From Laetiporus sulphureus 93-53 (lineage: Eukaryota; Basidiomycota; Agaricomycetes; Polyporales; Laetiporaceae), in contig NW_024468570.1 in NCBI RefSeq assembly GCF_001632365.1, forward strand, positions 1-64,000: a DNA stretch of 64,000 nt. Direction: 5' to 3'. Of the stretch, positions 36,738 through 49,262 are shown in pieces. Numbering within the stretch: the first letter of the stretch is position 1; the number at the start of each line of letters is the position of its first letter. The translations under genes and the position numbers were made by a program. The notes below the pieces were generated by a model, which was not told where the DNA came from, ran no database searches, and saw only the letters and a list, made by a program, of their open reading frames with translations.

Positions 36738-37064
36738 GCTGAAGCGATTGACTCTTCCAACCACAGATGCCGGCAACAACGAGTGCGTGTGTTGTTCCAG
36801 GACTCTCTGTGACTCGAATGAATATGTAGCAGCCAGGAGACAGTGAGAGACGAGTCAAAGTGTCGCCGAGCGCGGCGCGCGCGCCATTTTGCGGTACCGT
36901 GATCGCGAACAGCCAACTGACTTCATCGAGCTGGGAGCGTACTCCTCGACTTTTATACCTTCATCCAAGAGCTCTGCGATAGCCATTCGTTCCCATCGCC
37001 ACAGTTTTACATACTCAGAAATACTAGGAAGGAATCCCAAACTTCATCAAACCCTCTCACAAAG
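36738..37064. promoter_or_regulatory. Divergent promoter region of NDUFAF7 and eIF6
   Basis: 327 bp between start codons. It contains a GC-rich patch near 36870-36890 and a TTTTATACC element near 36951 that could serve eIF6. Both are motif impressions only. Confidence 0.35.
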
Positions 37065-38032
37065 ATGGCTACTCGTGCGGTCATTTTGCAGAACACATCT
37101 CGAGCTTTGAAACTTATCATGGCGTTCAGGCATTCAGTTCGAAGGCAGCAGTGAGATCGGGGTGTTTTCCAAGCTTACGAACAGCTATTGTCTATGTGCA
37201 GTCCAAGGCAGCACAAACTTTTACTCGGCCTTCGAGAGCGAGCTTGGCGATGTCATCCCAATCGTGCACACCACCATTGGCGGCACACGGATCGTAGGGC
37301 GGCTGACTGCAGGTACGTACCATTTTTCTTCAATACGTATGCATAGTCTAACGTTCCCAAGGCAATCGCCACGGCTTGCTCGTTCCTTCAACCACGACGG
37401 ATCAGGAGCTCCAACACCTGCGCAACTCGCTCCCAGACGCGATCGCGATCCAGCGTGTCGAGGAGCGGCTATCAGCCCTCGGGAATGTCATCGCCTGCAA
37501 TGACCATGTCGCCCTTGTCCATCCAGACATTGATCGCGAGACCGAGGAGATCATCGCGGATGTGCTCAAGGTCGAAGTCTTCCGCCAGACGATCGCGGAC
37601 AATGTCCTCGTCGGGAGCTACTGTGCGATTACAAATCAGGGCGGCCTCGTCCACCCGAAGACGAGCGTGCAGGATCAGGATGAACTGAGCAGTTTGTTGC
37701 AGGTGCCGTTAGTGGTGCGTTATTCCTTCTCGCTCAAGACATGCTCACGGCGCGTTGAGATGTTTTTCTTTTCGAAATAGGCGGGTACCGTCAACCGTGG
37801 GTCGGACGTCATTGGCGCTGGCCTTATCGTCAATGATTGGTGTGCATTCACCGGCCTTGACACAACGGCGACGGAAATCAGCGTCATTGAGGCTGCGTTT
37901 AGTGCGTGCTAGTCCCTTATCTTCTTCCGTGACCTTCCTCACCCTGATTGGCTCGTTGTAGAGCTACAAGGACACACGTCAGCCGCAGTCATTGGGGAGA
38001 TGCGCGACTCGCTCATCGACACCTGGGCATGA
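37065..38032 (+). CDS. TIF6: Eukaryotic translation initiation factor 6 (Tif6)
   Basis: Binds the pre-60S ribosomal subunit, prevents early joining with 40S and is needed for 60S biogenesis. Five exons, 37065-37074, 37130-37312, 37362-37714, 37781-37901 and 37962-38032, give exactly 245 aa, the length of the yeast and human proteins. The first coding exon is just 10 nt (M-A-T and one base of Arg). Near-invariant blocks are present: [84 protein letters not shown] and the C-terminal [11 protein letters not shown]. The internal repeats of the five-fold pseudosymmetric fold are complete. It lies divergent from NDUFAF7. Confidence 0.96.
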
Positions 38033-40837
38033 CAGTATGCATGTCATCGAAAGTGAAAGCAATTTGCGGGCCCCGTATCATACCAAGCTCTCGCATCTGG
38101 TTGATTGGTTATCTTGCAAGCAGTTATCATCAGTGTATCCGTACGTTGTCATTGTAGACTTTGATCACAGGCAATATTCGAATCGGTTCTCACTTATTGC
38201 CGGCAAAACCGGCCCGCAACTTCGCCTCGTTTCAGCTCTAATTTGCTTTGCAGAGCGTCAACATACGCGGGCAAGGTAGTATGCCTCTCCGAGGGAGCCA
38301 GTTTCAGCGAAGATGACTCGATCAATGGTTCAGGTTATCGTGACAGGGAAAGCGGATGGAAGGTGGCCCGTACGCCACAACAGGCATACAAGATGACCGT
38401 TCTACTGGGAACACTCCGACGGCGAGTTCCGCAGTTAGCGCGAACGTTGCGCCAGGCGCCTTGTTGTACTCTATACAAGGTCCGGGGACGTGGCTTGCTG
38501 AGGCCTTCTAGTAGGTGACGGTATAAATTGAGTCCCTCCGTCCCTGAAGTAAAGCTCCAGTTGCCACCCTTCATGGAGGATCGTCGTCTTCCTTCCCATT
38601 GATGTTGAAATTTTTCCGAATTTGATTTCACTGGTGCGGGCTCTGAAAGGGGTGCTTCTGGTTGAGGGCTGAGGAATTTCAGACATCCCGCGAGGGCAAA
38701 ACGATGCACGAAAGGCTTAGTTGTAGGTGAGATGAGCTTCTATGATATGTCATCGACTTGATCGCCTTCTTTCTAGCTCTCCGTGGCCTTCTAGCTTGAA
38801 TCAAAAGGCAGTCAGCAATGGGCTTCAGACGCGCATGCTGTGAGGAGGTATTTCGGATGAGACCCTGAATTGGAATAGCCTCGGACTCAGAAGGACTATA
38901 CATACCATTGCTTCTCAGTTCTCCATGCCATTGCGAGGACGGAGAACCTGGTGCACTGGAAGTACCCTCTCTGGTGGCCTATCAGACAATGCACATTTTT
39001 CACCAAGCGCCGGAAGTGTCAGGATGCATGTCGGATCTACGCGTTCCTGCTGTGGTCAGGAGGGCGTTCCTCCCCGAAAACGAAGCGACCAGGAACTGTC
39101 ACAGAAATGCAAACAGCTGCTCGCCTCCGCAACAGAAAATGTCCCTACTCCACTCAACGGCAGATACAATTTATTTGTTATGTTGCTTCAGTATCTCTTT
39201 TTTGAAAGATGAAGAGTATGAACCGCTTCGAATGCTTGAATTCGCCGCGAAAGCTACGTTCGGCGCACACTACAATTTATGTAAGACGCGCGAATAGGCG
39301 CCCCCACTACATGTGCACCACGTGACCGTGTTTTCGCCGACCGAGGTGACGCGCCGACGACGGAATACTTCATTGTGAACTCCATCAATAAACGCGTAAC
39401 GTTTCATACATCGTAATCCGTGTGCATCGAACGACACCATGGTAGAAACAGTGGATACGTTGCCCATGCCAATCACTCGCTGTGCAGAGTCACGGCATCC
39501 CTGCTGGTCAGCAAATTCTTAGTCTAAACGAATCGAGATACAACCAGTCTCAATCGATATAATACTAGTAACCGGTAAATCCTCACTGTTTCGATCTATA
39601 ATTATATTTCTAATTGCGTACACACGCTGCACCACAGCTACTGGATGCTCAGCATTTTGAATGATACAGATCAGGTGTAGGTGATTGGATATCCTATGCG
39701 CCGTGCAGTTAGCGACGAGGATTCAGGAATAAAAATTGTGGCACAGTCGCAGTAGCCATTCAATAACGTGGATGATCAACCGGTCTCCATCGCCACCGTA
39801 TTTGACTCTTACACTCCTTCGTAGTTTACTGTTTCCTTGTAGCCAACAGCGCTTCGGGCCAGTCGCTTTTGATTTCAACACAAACATCTAGACACAGACG
39901 TCCGTGTAAGCGATGCGACATTTTTAGCGCAGGTCCAAATCGCAGACGGTTGATACGCTACAAATTGGCAGGACGCTCTTCCCGTTCTCAAAGCTCTTCA
40001 TAACGCGATTCGGCCGTTTTTCTTCATCCCGGGCGTAATCCTGCTCCTTAAATCACGATTCCGGAAAGTGACCCTTATAGTCATCCTTTGGGCACAGCAC
40101 TGATCTCTCTGGGTTATGTCGTCATGAAGATGCCAACTGGCCTGAATATTCTCCTTCCGAGCGATCAGGTCACCAAAATCATCTGCAACGGGGTAATCAG
40201 CGTGTCCGAAATTTTGAAAAACTCATCATGCGATACGTAGATCACCTCGGCTTTCTTGCCAGTCTCGAACGTAGTCTTCGGTACTCGTATCCGACCCACT
40301 CGCTGGATTTGCGAAGCTTGACCAGAGTCGCGCTTTGAATAGCAAACGTGTGTCTCTGGCAGAGACCGGGGTCTGAAAGGGCAATCATTGGAACACATAT
40401 CGTCCTTACATGAGCGACAAGGATGCAGCTATCACTGCTTCTGAGTCTCACTGATCTGAATACCACCCACTGTTGTCATCAGATCAGCGTCCAGAAATCA
40501 ACTCTGGCAAACAACCCATACCACATTATTGACATGTCCAAGTAGGAGACAGCAAGACATGGTTAAGTCACTGATAATAAGGATTAGGACTGAAGGAAGC
40601 CCTCCATCGCCGTTTCCGTCGTAGTGTTCGCGCTCATGGATTGGGTTATGAATTGCTACCTATAATATCAATAGTCAGCGCTCCATCAGATTTTGTTCAA
40701 GGACAATCTCGGCATATTTCGACACAAATTTGAGGTTATTCTATTCGCAGGGCTTCACGCCAGCTGCTCTGCGAGATCATGGATCTCGATGCCGCACCAG
40801 ATTTGTTTCTCTTTACATACCGTGAAGCCATCCGTGT
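38033..40837. other. Gene-poor stretch of about 2.8 kb
   Basis: Contains scattered frames of up to about 130 codons (38908-39297 plus; 38335-38709 minus) with no recognised family. The part from about 39.5 kb on is more A/T-rich than the housekeeping block and may be decayed. A minus-strand frame at 40165-40466 could belong to the unidentified gene upstream of it on that strand, but no junction supports this. Confidence 0.45.
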
Positions 40838-41398
40838 TCACTCAGATATTATATACGCCTTCACGGCGGTTGCGACGGAGTCAAACTTGTCGCGCTGACC
40901 TGCCATTTTAGATAAGCTTCGTAGACATGCGTAAATGCGGCAAGTAAGATATACTTACCTGGAACAATCACAACGCCAAGCGCCTTTGAGTTCGGCCACG
41001 GACTTTGGGAACTGCGAATGAGCACAAAACCGGGATTTGGAGATTGCAAACTGTCTTCCCATGGGGGATAGGGCTTGGCAATGATAGCAAAGCTATGGAT
41101 TTCGGTTATGTGAATGACAAGGCAGCTTCTTCGTAACGGGAATCCTGACATTATATCGCCTGGCGGAAAGTAATCATCATCGACGAGGCTTCTGCAAGTA
41201 TGAACTTATCGAACTACACATTCAAACCCATAGCAGGATGAACCGAGCAGTCGTGAGTGCTGCTAACTCTTTGGGGGAAGATAAGGCTATCTTGTAAAAT
41301 CTCCTCGTCATATTCTCGAGAAGTTTGCTCACAAGCAAGGTGTGTGAGCGTCCACAGTTCTCTAGTTCCCGTGAATGCACTGCAAACCGCATAATCTC
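40838..41398 (-). CDS. Unidentified spliced gene, three 3' exons (5' part unresolved)
   Basis: Three minus-strand exons, 41398-41244, 41191-40959 and 40899-40838, join in phase through 52- and 59-bp GT-AG introns and end in TGA. They encode about 149 residues including EIMRFAVHSREL, SLVDDDYFPPGDIMSGFP, HITEIHSFAIIAKPYPPWED, QSPNPGFVLIRSSQSPWP and KALGVVIVPGQRDKF. I do not recognise the family. The composition is protein-like, with balanced hydrophobic strands and Pro/Gly/Asp turns. An upstream exon may read STHLSSFSGSHETPDGYTAQ (near 41490-41550), but no start codon was found. It could be the end of a real orphan gene or a recently broken one. Confidence 0.35.
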
Positions 41399-42263
41399 CT
41401 AGAACGACATAGCCATGAAACTGTCCATAACACGTGTTGTAGTATTGGACAAACAGCGAGATATCGCAATAACCTGCGCTGTATAGCCGTCAGGAGTTTC
41501 ATGGCTGCCCGAAAATGAGGATAGGTGCGTCGACTAGCGTTTAATGCTACGGACTCGGACCATCAAGGCTCGTAAGGTGTAAATTTAAAGGGCGACTTGC
41601 GCAGCGCTGATGCCTTCAGGACATTAATGCTTCCTATGCCGGTCTTTCGAGAGAAGATGGCACAGAGATAATGATGGCCGATTCAAGCTGGTGCTTCGCC
41701 TGATCTTGATGAGGGCTCGAAAGCGATGACTTCGTGCTGGATAGCAGCGAAATATTATACGAAGGTTATGTTTCGCTGTGTTGCGTTCCAATGTGAGTGA
41801 CATGCCCCGAATGTGCAGTGTGCTCTTGCAGCGCGTAACTTGCATTCGGAGTTTACTATGAGTACTTGAATAGGCTATAAGCTATCAGGAGGTCTCCGCA
41901 GAATCCTTCATGACGCACAGAATGACTATACACTTCGTCCCATGACAGCACGTCCGAAGTCACTGGCCTGGTACTTCGCAAAGTCGAGGACCGGCATGAC
42001 GCAAGATCGTCGTGTTCTAGTTGCTCGCCAGGTGATATCGATGGCGAGCACGTAACTTTTCAGGGAGGCTCTGGGAGTGCGCAACGACCGCTATCCCAGG
42101 AGCGCTGATCGTTACCTTGAGGCGGAACGGAAGTGGCCGCCACCAGCGCGTCGCGTGGCACATGACGTGTGTCGACGCGCCTCGCGTGAGGCTATTTCCG
42201 ACTCGCCCATTCCGATCTGGCCAGTGTGCATCCGCTCTCTACAGGTTTCTCTTCGTCATTCCC
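41399..42263. other. 5' region of the unidentified minus-strand gene and paladin promoter
   Basis: May hold further exons of the unidentified gene (an open piece near 41490-41550) and, toward the right, the promoter of the paladin-like gene. The frame of paladin exon 1 is open upstream to 42117 without a convincing earlier ATG. Confidence 0.35.
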
Positions 42264-45200
42264 ATGTCCTCCGCCATGCAGCAACACTTGTCTTCTTTGC
42301 CCGACCTTCGCGATGGACGCCCTTCTTCGGCTCCCCCAGACTCCCGCAGATCACATCCTCCGCTACCCTCCCATACGCATCCCTTGGCCGGTGTCGGACT
42401 CACTCGTCCGTCCAGTGAGGCACAGACACCAATTGAGCCTGCTGGGGCAGCACCGCTCGACATCATGCCTCAACTACAACGCTCGGGACCATCTATTGTG
42501 AAGACAAGGACGGGGAGTGTACTCTCGCGAGGATTCATACTCAAGACTGACCATTATCCATCTGGTGAGTTCACATCTAACTCTTCAATCAATATTACAA
42601 ATCACCAAACATTACACCCCCTTCAGGCCGAGCACTCGATCTCGAGATTAACGTGCACGGCGCACCCAATTTCCGTGCACCTCGCAACGTCAATCTCAAC
42701 GTTTTCGGTGTCGCCCAACCCCGCACGCAGGGCCTCCGCGGCATCCTCTCTGTCCTCCGCTGTCGCCCGAACATTGATAACCCTACCCACGTTGTCTGGT
42801 TCTGTACACGTGAAGAGCCGATAGGTACGTTTGTTTCTTGCGGAGTCGGTGACCATGCGGATGGGCGGATAGCGGCTCTTCGAGGAGTAGATGACATGGG
42901 GGTCCACCTAATATGCGCGCGACCGGTCCAGTCGGTCGAGTGTGCGGACTTGCGCGTATCGACGCCCTCAGGTTGTCTCACGAGGCGGCGGCTGTCGGAA
43001 AGGCTCCCACACATTATTGTCGCCTATCAGTTTTAATCACGATGCTGCCTTCTGTTAGACAGGAACTAAGCCCTGTACTGTATGCATGTATGGTGCGACC
43101 AGTATACATTCTCCGAACAGCTGATGAAGCTGTGCGCATGGTGTAATATGCCTTATTGCGGCCATCTTTCTTCATTTGATGCGCATACATCCACCTTTAG
43201 CTGGCTTCCTGACTCCCGCATGGTCTCGTCAACTTTCTAAAAATTGAATCGCTGACGCTGATCCTTCTCCCTTGTAGTATACATTTCTGGCCGCCCCTTC
43301 GTCCTCCGGGATGCCTCTGAGCCCCGGCGCACGCTCAAGCTCTCAGACCGGGCAGAGAACCTCGAAGCGATCGAACTGAGGTTGAAGAACGACATTCTGG
43401 TGGAAGCTAATCGGTGAGTTGGTGTTCATTGTGTGATGAACAAGCGGAAATGCTAACGTACGCGGAAGGTTCGGCGGCCTGATCTTGACACATAACGAAG
43501 TCGGTGAGTGCGTTGCTGTTCATGATCTGGAGGCAAGACGTGACATGTACACAAGCGTCCGATGCCGGTGAGGGTGCGATCCTTCCCACCTGGACCGCGG
43601 TTGACTCCGCGAATGTTCGCACGACGCGTGAGTTGATGGAGAATATGCGTCGGGACGGATGGAATATCGAGGTTCGTAGAGCATGAGGGCTTAATTTCGA
43701 CACGTACTGATCGACTAGAGAGCGTGTTTAGTATCATCGGTACGCATATATTGGCCCGTTCGTGTTCCACAGAAACTGAGATGCTGTATTGATCGCACTA
43801 GAATACCCATCTCGCCTGAGCGGCCTATTGAGGTAAGCCGCTCCCGTTTCCTACCTTCCACTCTCACTCATCCATCTTTGCATTCCTTAGGACAATTACC
43901 TCGACGCGTACCTCCGGGTGATCGCACAGACTGATCCTCTGACGACCGCGCTTGTATTCAATTGCGGCATGGGTGCGGTGCGGACGACGTTCGCGATGGT
44001 TGCGGCGTGTGTGATCCGGCGCAAGCAGCTGATTACGCGCGGCCTGGATGACCCCTATGCCCCGAGTATGCGAACGATGAACGGAACGGTAAGCAGCGTT
44101 TGAACGTTGAATTTCTGCAGCACACTAAGAAAAGCCTGACTGGTGGTTTGGTGTCTCGTGGACGCAATTTGTCACTACTTGCAGAAGCCACTTGGAAATC
44201 AGGTGCGTGCACTGAAATGCGAGCCGCCAATGGTAAGCGTGATTGAAAAGTATGTGTCGCCAGCTATCAGTCGTGAAGCTCCAGCAAGCCCTTGAACGAG
44301 CGAGCATGCAGCAAGATCTGAACCGGTCCCTCCTGCGCATGACGTCCATTCTGCAGCAATGTGCGTATTTTCCCGCTGTAACCGTGACATGTACGCTCAC
44401 CACGCAAACAAAAGGCCTGGAAACGAAGAGTTCGCAGTTGGCGATTGAGCTTCTCCTCACGCAGCCGACACTGCTTGACAGTTTGCGCAAGGCTCACATG
44501 GGAAATTACGGTATCATACTCAGCCTGCTTGGGTGTCTTGACCACGGACTCAAGTCGAAGAAGCTCGTCGATCGGATTATCGACTCCTGTGAGCTTTAGC
44601 CCCTTGCCTATCTCCGTCGCTCTAGTTGCGCACTGCTGATGCTTCGCGTGGGGCAGGTGACCAGGTGACGAACCTGCGTGAAGATATCTTCATCCATCGG
44701 GTGAAGTACTCGTTGACGACGACGATGGACGAGGCGCAGCGCGAGACCTTCCTCACGAAGGCTGTGCGATCGCTCGAGAAGTAGTACGTGATGATCTCTG
44801 CAAGGGTAGGGCATACGGAATTGATGCGGATGCGATCCATATAGCTTCTTCATGATTGCGTTTGCCGAGTATGTCGGCTCTCAGGTGGATTTCGAGCAGA
44901 GTTTCTCGAGCTGGCTGGAAGTTAGTTCGCTTGCGATTATACGTCCCGACTGTGTTCACTGATGGTCTCCTCACAGGCCAGGACAGAAATTTGGAAGTTA
45001 GTCGACCGGCATATAGAGCTGCTCAATCCCTGGTGCTGATGACCAATCTAGCCAGGTTATGTTCCTGCGCAAGTCCTACGGCTCGCGACTCAACGTGTTC
45101 GCACCAATCAATGATTTGTCGACCTTGTCAAAGACCGGCTCGGAGGCGGGCGCTTTGGTCCCCGGCCAGCGAAACGATGTCGCGATCGCGGGAGGGCAAA

Positions 45201-48200
45201 TATTGGGCGATGAATACTCTGATCACGTCGTTCGGGTGAGTATTTCGTGTTAGCGACTCATTATCATTATACTGACAATGGGCTGCGTAGAATCGCAGTG
45301 GGATCATCCTTCGTGAAGGGTGTGTATCCTCAATGAGATAACACATTAACAATCACTGATGATGCTCTGTTAGCACATTGTTGAAGTCAGATCAATGGCT
45401 CAGTCAGTCTCACCAGATGTCTCACGGCGTCCGCGGCGCGATCAATTTCCGCAATGTTCCTGGAACGAAGATCTATGCGCTTGGACAACCCACGCTCGAG
45501 GCCATCGAGGAGGTCGTGAGCCGCGTGCGCAGCGCTCACCCGTCTGCTAGTAAGATTTTGTGGATCACGCTGCGGGAGGAACCGATTGTGTATATTAACG
45601 GGGCGCCGTATTGTCTGAGAAGAGAGAGGTTTACGTTGCGGAATATGAAAGGTAAGGTATTTTTTGGGTTGATTGATTTAGAGGTTACACTAAGCTCGCT
45701 GCGCAGACTATGGTGGGATTTCATCGTCGAGGCTCGAAGTGCTCGAAGAGCGGCTACGCGACGATGTAATTGCCGAGCTAAGCACATTCGGAGGCAGGTT
45801 CGCATCTTTTGTAGCTGAACCCATATGAGCATAATCTGACGGAAGGACGCCTTATAGGTTGCTACTGCACACAGAGACGCCAGATGGGTCTGTCATCCCC
45901 GTTTGGGAAGAGGTTGAAGCGGAGAATGTGTCCGTGCTGAAGGAAATCATGGCATCGCGGAGACACATAGACGAGGGTGTCGAGCTGGCGTATGCGAGGA
46001 TACCCATCACCGCTGAGAGGCCACCGGATTTCAGTGATCTAAGCGAGCTGATTGAGGTCGCGGTGGGTGCGAGCGCGGTGGGTGCGCCGATTGTGGTCAA
46101 TTGCCAGCTTGGTCGGGGAAGGAGCACGTTGACAGCTGTGAGCGATAGGTCTACATCATGCGCATTATTCGTGATTGATGATGTGATTGTGCGATCCAGG
46201 TGATCCTCGTCCTCATCCAGCAATGGTTGGATGCGGCGACGAAGCAGACGAAGCAGCATTCACCCCAGTCGTCGCATCAATCCACACGATCTATCACATC
46301 CAACCTGTCTGTCTCGACGCTAGAAAGTATCAGCGGGCATGGGCACCGCGCGCCACGCCACTCGTACCAGATTATAAACAGTATGTGCTCTTGACTAACT
46401 GATTGATGTGGTACTGAGTTGGGCATTTCAGATCTGTTGCGAGTAATTCGCAAGGGTCCGGCGGTGAAGAGCATCGTGGACGACGCCATCGACCAGTGTG
46501 GGCAGGTTGTGAATTTACGAGATTCCATTGAGGAAGCTCGAGCGCGTGCGGAGCAGGCGACGGACGAGCGACAACGACGGCAATTTGCTCACAAGGGTAT
46601 GCCTATTATTTGAATGCACCGGTCTTTCATCTGATAGCCAGTGCAATTCAGGGCTGCAGAACTTGAGGCGGTACTTTGAGCTGATCATATTCCAAGCATA
46701 CTTGCAATCTATAGAGCCGGACACCATGCAGTCTTTCGAGAGCTTCGAGTCGTTCGTCGAGAACCGTCCTGGTATGTTGATGAACAGCTGGCAATTCTCA
46801 GTCAGATGGTAATCATGTTTGCATATAGTGATCAAGACGTTCGAGAAAGAGCTGGTCACAGATAACATCAACATTCTCAAACCACTGGAGCGGGTCGAAG
46901 AAGTTGAGGGCATCGCATCTGCGGACGAGGTTCGGATGATCGTCGCGAATCGTTCCGGCAGCATCCTGTCCGCATCGACGATTCTCAAGAGCGACTTCTT
47001 CTCTAACCTGCAGAAGATGAGCCTACCAGAGTGCGCAATTCCTCGTCAAGACTCGATGCTTCATGACTGAGTTGATAAATTGTCGACTGCAGACGTATTG
47101 AGGGGGCCCCGAACTTCCGTCGTGTGCCGCTGACGCTGAAGTTGGTACCATCTGGGACGTCGTCGCCAGCGGAGGATGCAGAGTTTATCGCGGGTACTGC
47201 GAGTGATGGAAAATGGGTCTGCGGAAGGTGAGCCTAGCTTGTATATACAGACCTGTGGATAATAACGATAGTCGTTCACAGCGGAATGCCAACTGTGCAA
47301 GGGTGATTATAGTTCCGTCTCATTCGAAGCACTTTGGCTCACTTTCTGGAAAATCAGCTTGAGGAATGCACTGCAACGAGTCGGCGCCGGCCCAGAGGGA
47401 AGCAATATGGTATACTGGACGTCGCTGAGAGAGGTGAGTCTGCAATGTCATCAATGGCTATAGGCTTGGCTTGACCGGGAAACGCTGTCAGGAACCAGTC
47501 ATTTATGTGGCGGGAAGGCCACATGTGCTGCGATTGGTCGACAAGCCGCTTGAGAACGTCGAGTAAGCTACAACTGATATCAGCATTGCGCAAGTTAACC
47601 CAAGAGTTCTGTCAGGGCAACGGGAGTTACGACGAGCATGGTAGAAGCGATGGAGGCAAACTTCAAGAGCGATGTCATTCGTGAAGTCCGGTCCGGAGAT
47701 GGACGCATTTTACTGCACGATGAGGTAGAGGAGCGACCAGGCGTGTTCTCAATCATTCCTATATGGGAGGAAGTAGCCGAGAATGATATCATGACTCCAC
47801 GGGATGTGTATGAACTGATGGTGAGAGAAGGATATAAGGTATGATCGCTAGCGCTGTTTATCTGGCCATCATCTGAAAGCACCCTGTGCAGGTGGACTAC
47901 GAGCGAGTCGCAGTGGTGCGTGTGTCAATTTAATTCAGATAATTCGTCGATCTGATGGTAGTTTCGTAGACGGACGAGCAGGCTCCGCTTCCTGGGGTGT
48001 TCTCTCACTTACTTCATCGAGTCCGTTCCGGGTTGGAATTAAACGAAACTGGAGACTTCATATTCAACTGCCAGATGGGCCGCGGGCGAACAACAACTGG
48101 TATGGTAACTGCGTGCTTGATCGCGACAACTATGAATTGGAACCATGATCTGGAGGAGTCGAAGTTGGTCCCGCGTCTAACCGAAGAGGAGAATGACGGT

Positions 48201-48785
48201 AACCTCGCGAGGTATGACCTTATCGATGGACCGTCGGAAGAGGAAGCATATCTGCAAGGTGAAAATACAAGGATGCCGTATATGCTATGATGGCAGATTC
48301 GTTGATGATTATTTCGCAGGAGAGTACAAGACCATCCTACAGCTTGTCGGCGTGCTATCGCATGGCAAAATGGCGAAGCGGTTGACGGATCGTGCGATCG
48401 ATCTAATGCAGGATGTTCAGAATCTGCGCAAGGCAATATATGAGTACGTACAGGCATCCCGCCATATCAAAGACATTGCATGTTTACACTGCCTTCCAGC
48501 TATAAGCTCAAGGTGAGCGCCTGCGCGAAAGGCAGTTTGAAGCAGCGCAAATTGATGGACATCGGAATCAACTACCTGTACGTACGACGGTGTCCTGCGT
48601 GCTAGCTACTACTGACGTGTCCTCCCATGTCATATAGGTACCGATATGGTATGCTAATCGTCTTCGCAAACTACTTGATTGAGACCAAGGAGATGGAGTT
48701 ACGCGAGTCGCAGGCTGTCTTCCCGGAATGGGTGAGGGAAAGACGGGAGATCACTACTCTGTTAGGACGCAGATCACTTGACTAA
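42264..48785 (+). CDS. Paladin-like protein with three phosphatase-like repeats
   Basis: Homologue of animal paladin, of the cysteine phosphatase superfamily related to inositol-phosphate phosphatases; catalysis here is unproven. My 33-exon model sums to 4,254 nt (1,417 aa), every phase matching. Exons: 42264-42564, 42627-42824, 43278-43413, 43469-43503, 43556-43671, 43732-43739, 43802-43832, 43891-44088, 44185-44202, 44264-44360, 44415-44588, 44657-44783, 44845-44920, 44977-44996, 45052-45235, 45291-45319, 45374-45651, 45707-45797, 45858-46137, 46200-46380, 46432-46596, 46652-46771, 46829-47030, 47093-47227, 47282-47302, 47358-47433, 47492-47562, 47616-47838, 47892-47915, 47970-48258, 48320-48443, 48500-48577, 48638-48785. 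Each repeat has LREEPxxYIxGxPxxLR (TREEP in the first) and a CX5R loop: NCGMGAVRTT (about 299), NCQLGRGRST (about 787), NCQMGRGRTT (about 1239). The short exon at 44185 is the least certain. No membrane segment; cytosolic. Confidence 0.9.
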
Positions 48786-49262
48786 CATGACCTGGACTGA
48801 TGACCGATTTATCAGCTCTGTTCTTGTTTGTTGTGAAGCACTAGTACTTGCTTGGCTATTAACACACTTCGAACATACATTATAACTGTGTCTCGTCCGT
48901 CCGATGATCGATGAAACGTGGCATCGTGATGAGACTCGCTTGGTGACGAGAGCACGTGCACCCCCATAAGGTGTGACACAACGCGACTCTCACGGCAGAC
49001 ATGACGCGATTTATAAATGTAAAAAATCGTGTGGGATTGTCGGCTGATGTCTTACAATTGTGACAAAGCTTTCCCAATTTAGCATCTAAACAGCAGATAG
49101 TGCACATTCACAGCCAAAGTGAAACATTTTTCAACATGAAATGCCATGGTTGCAAATATTTGTCGCATGTGTAAGAAATCAGTCGACATTCACACACAAT
49201 TTCCCACATTGATAAATCGCATCACGTGCCGTGTCTTGTTACGTCTCTATCGCGCAGCCACC
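48786..49262. other. Intergenic between the paladin gene and COQ9
   Basis: 477 bp containing the 3' flank of the paladin gene and the COQ9 promoter. No other gene seen. Confidence 0.5.

Noticed and set aside
44120..44202. Longer alternative for paladin exon 9 (open reading HTKKSLTGGLVSRGRN...)
   Set aside because: It keeps an open frame but ends in a phase that does not fit the next exon. The 18-nt exon at 44185-44202 joins both sides in frame. Still the weakest junction of that gene.
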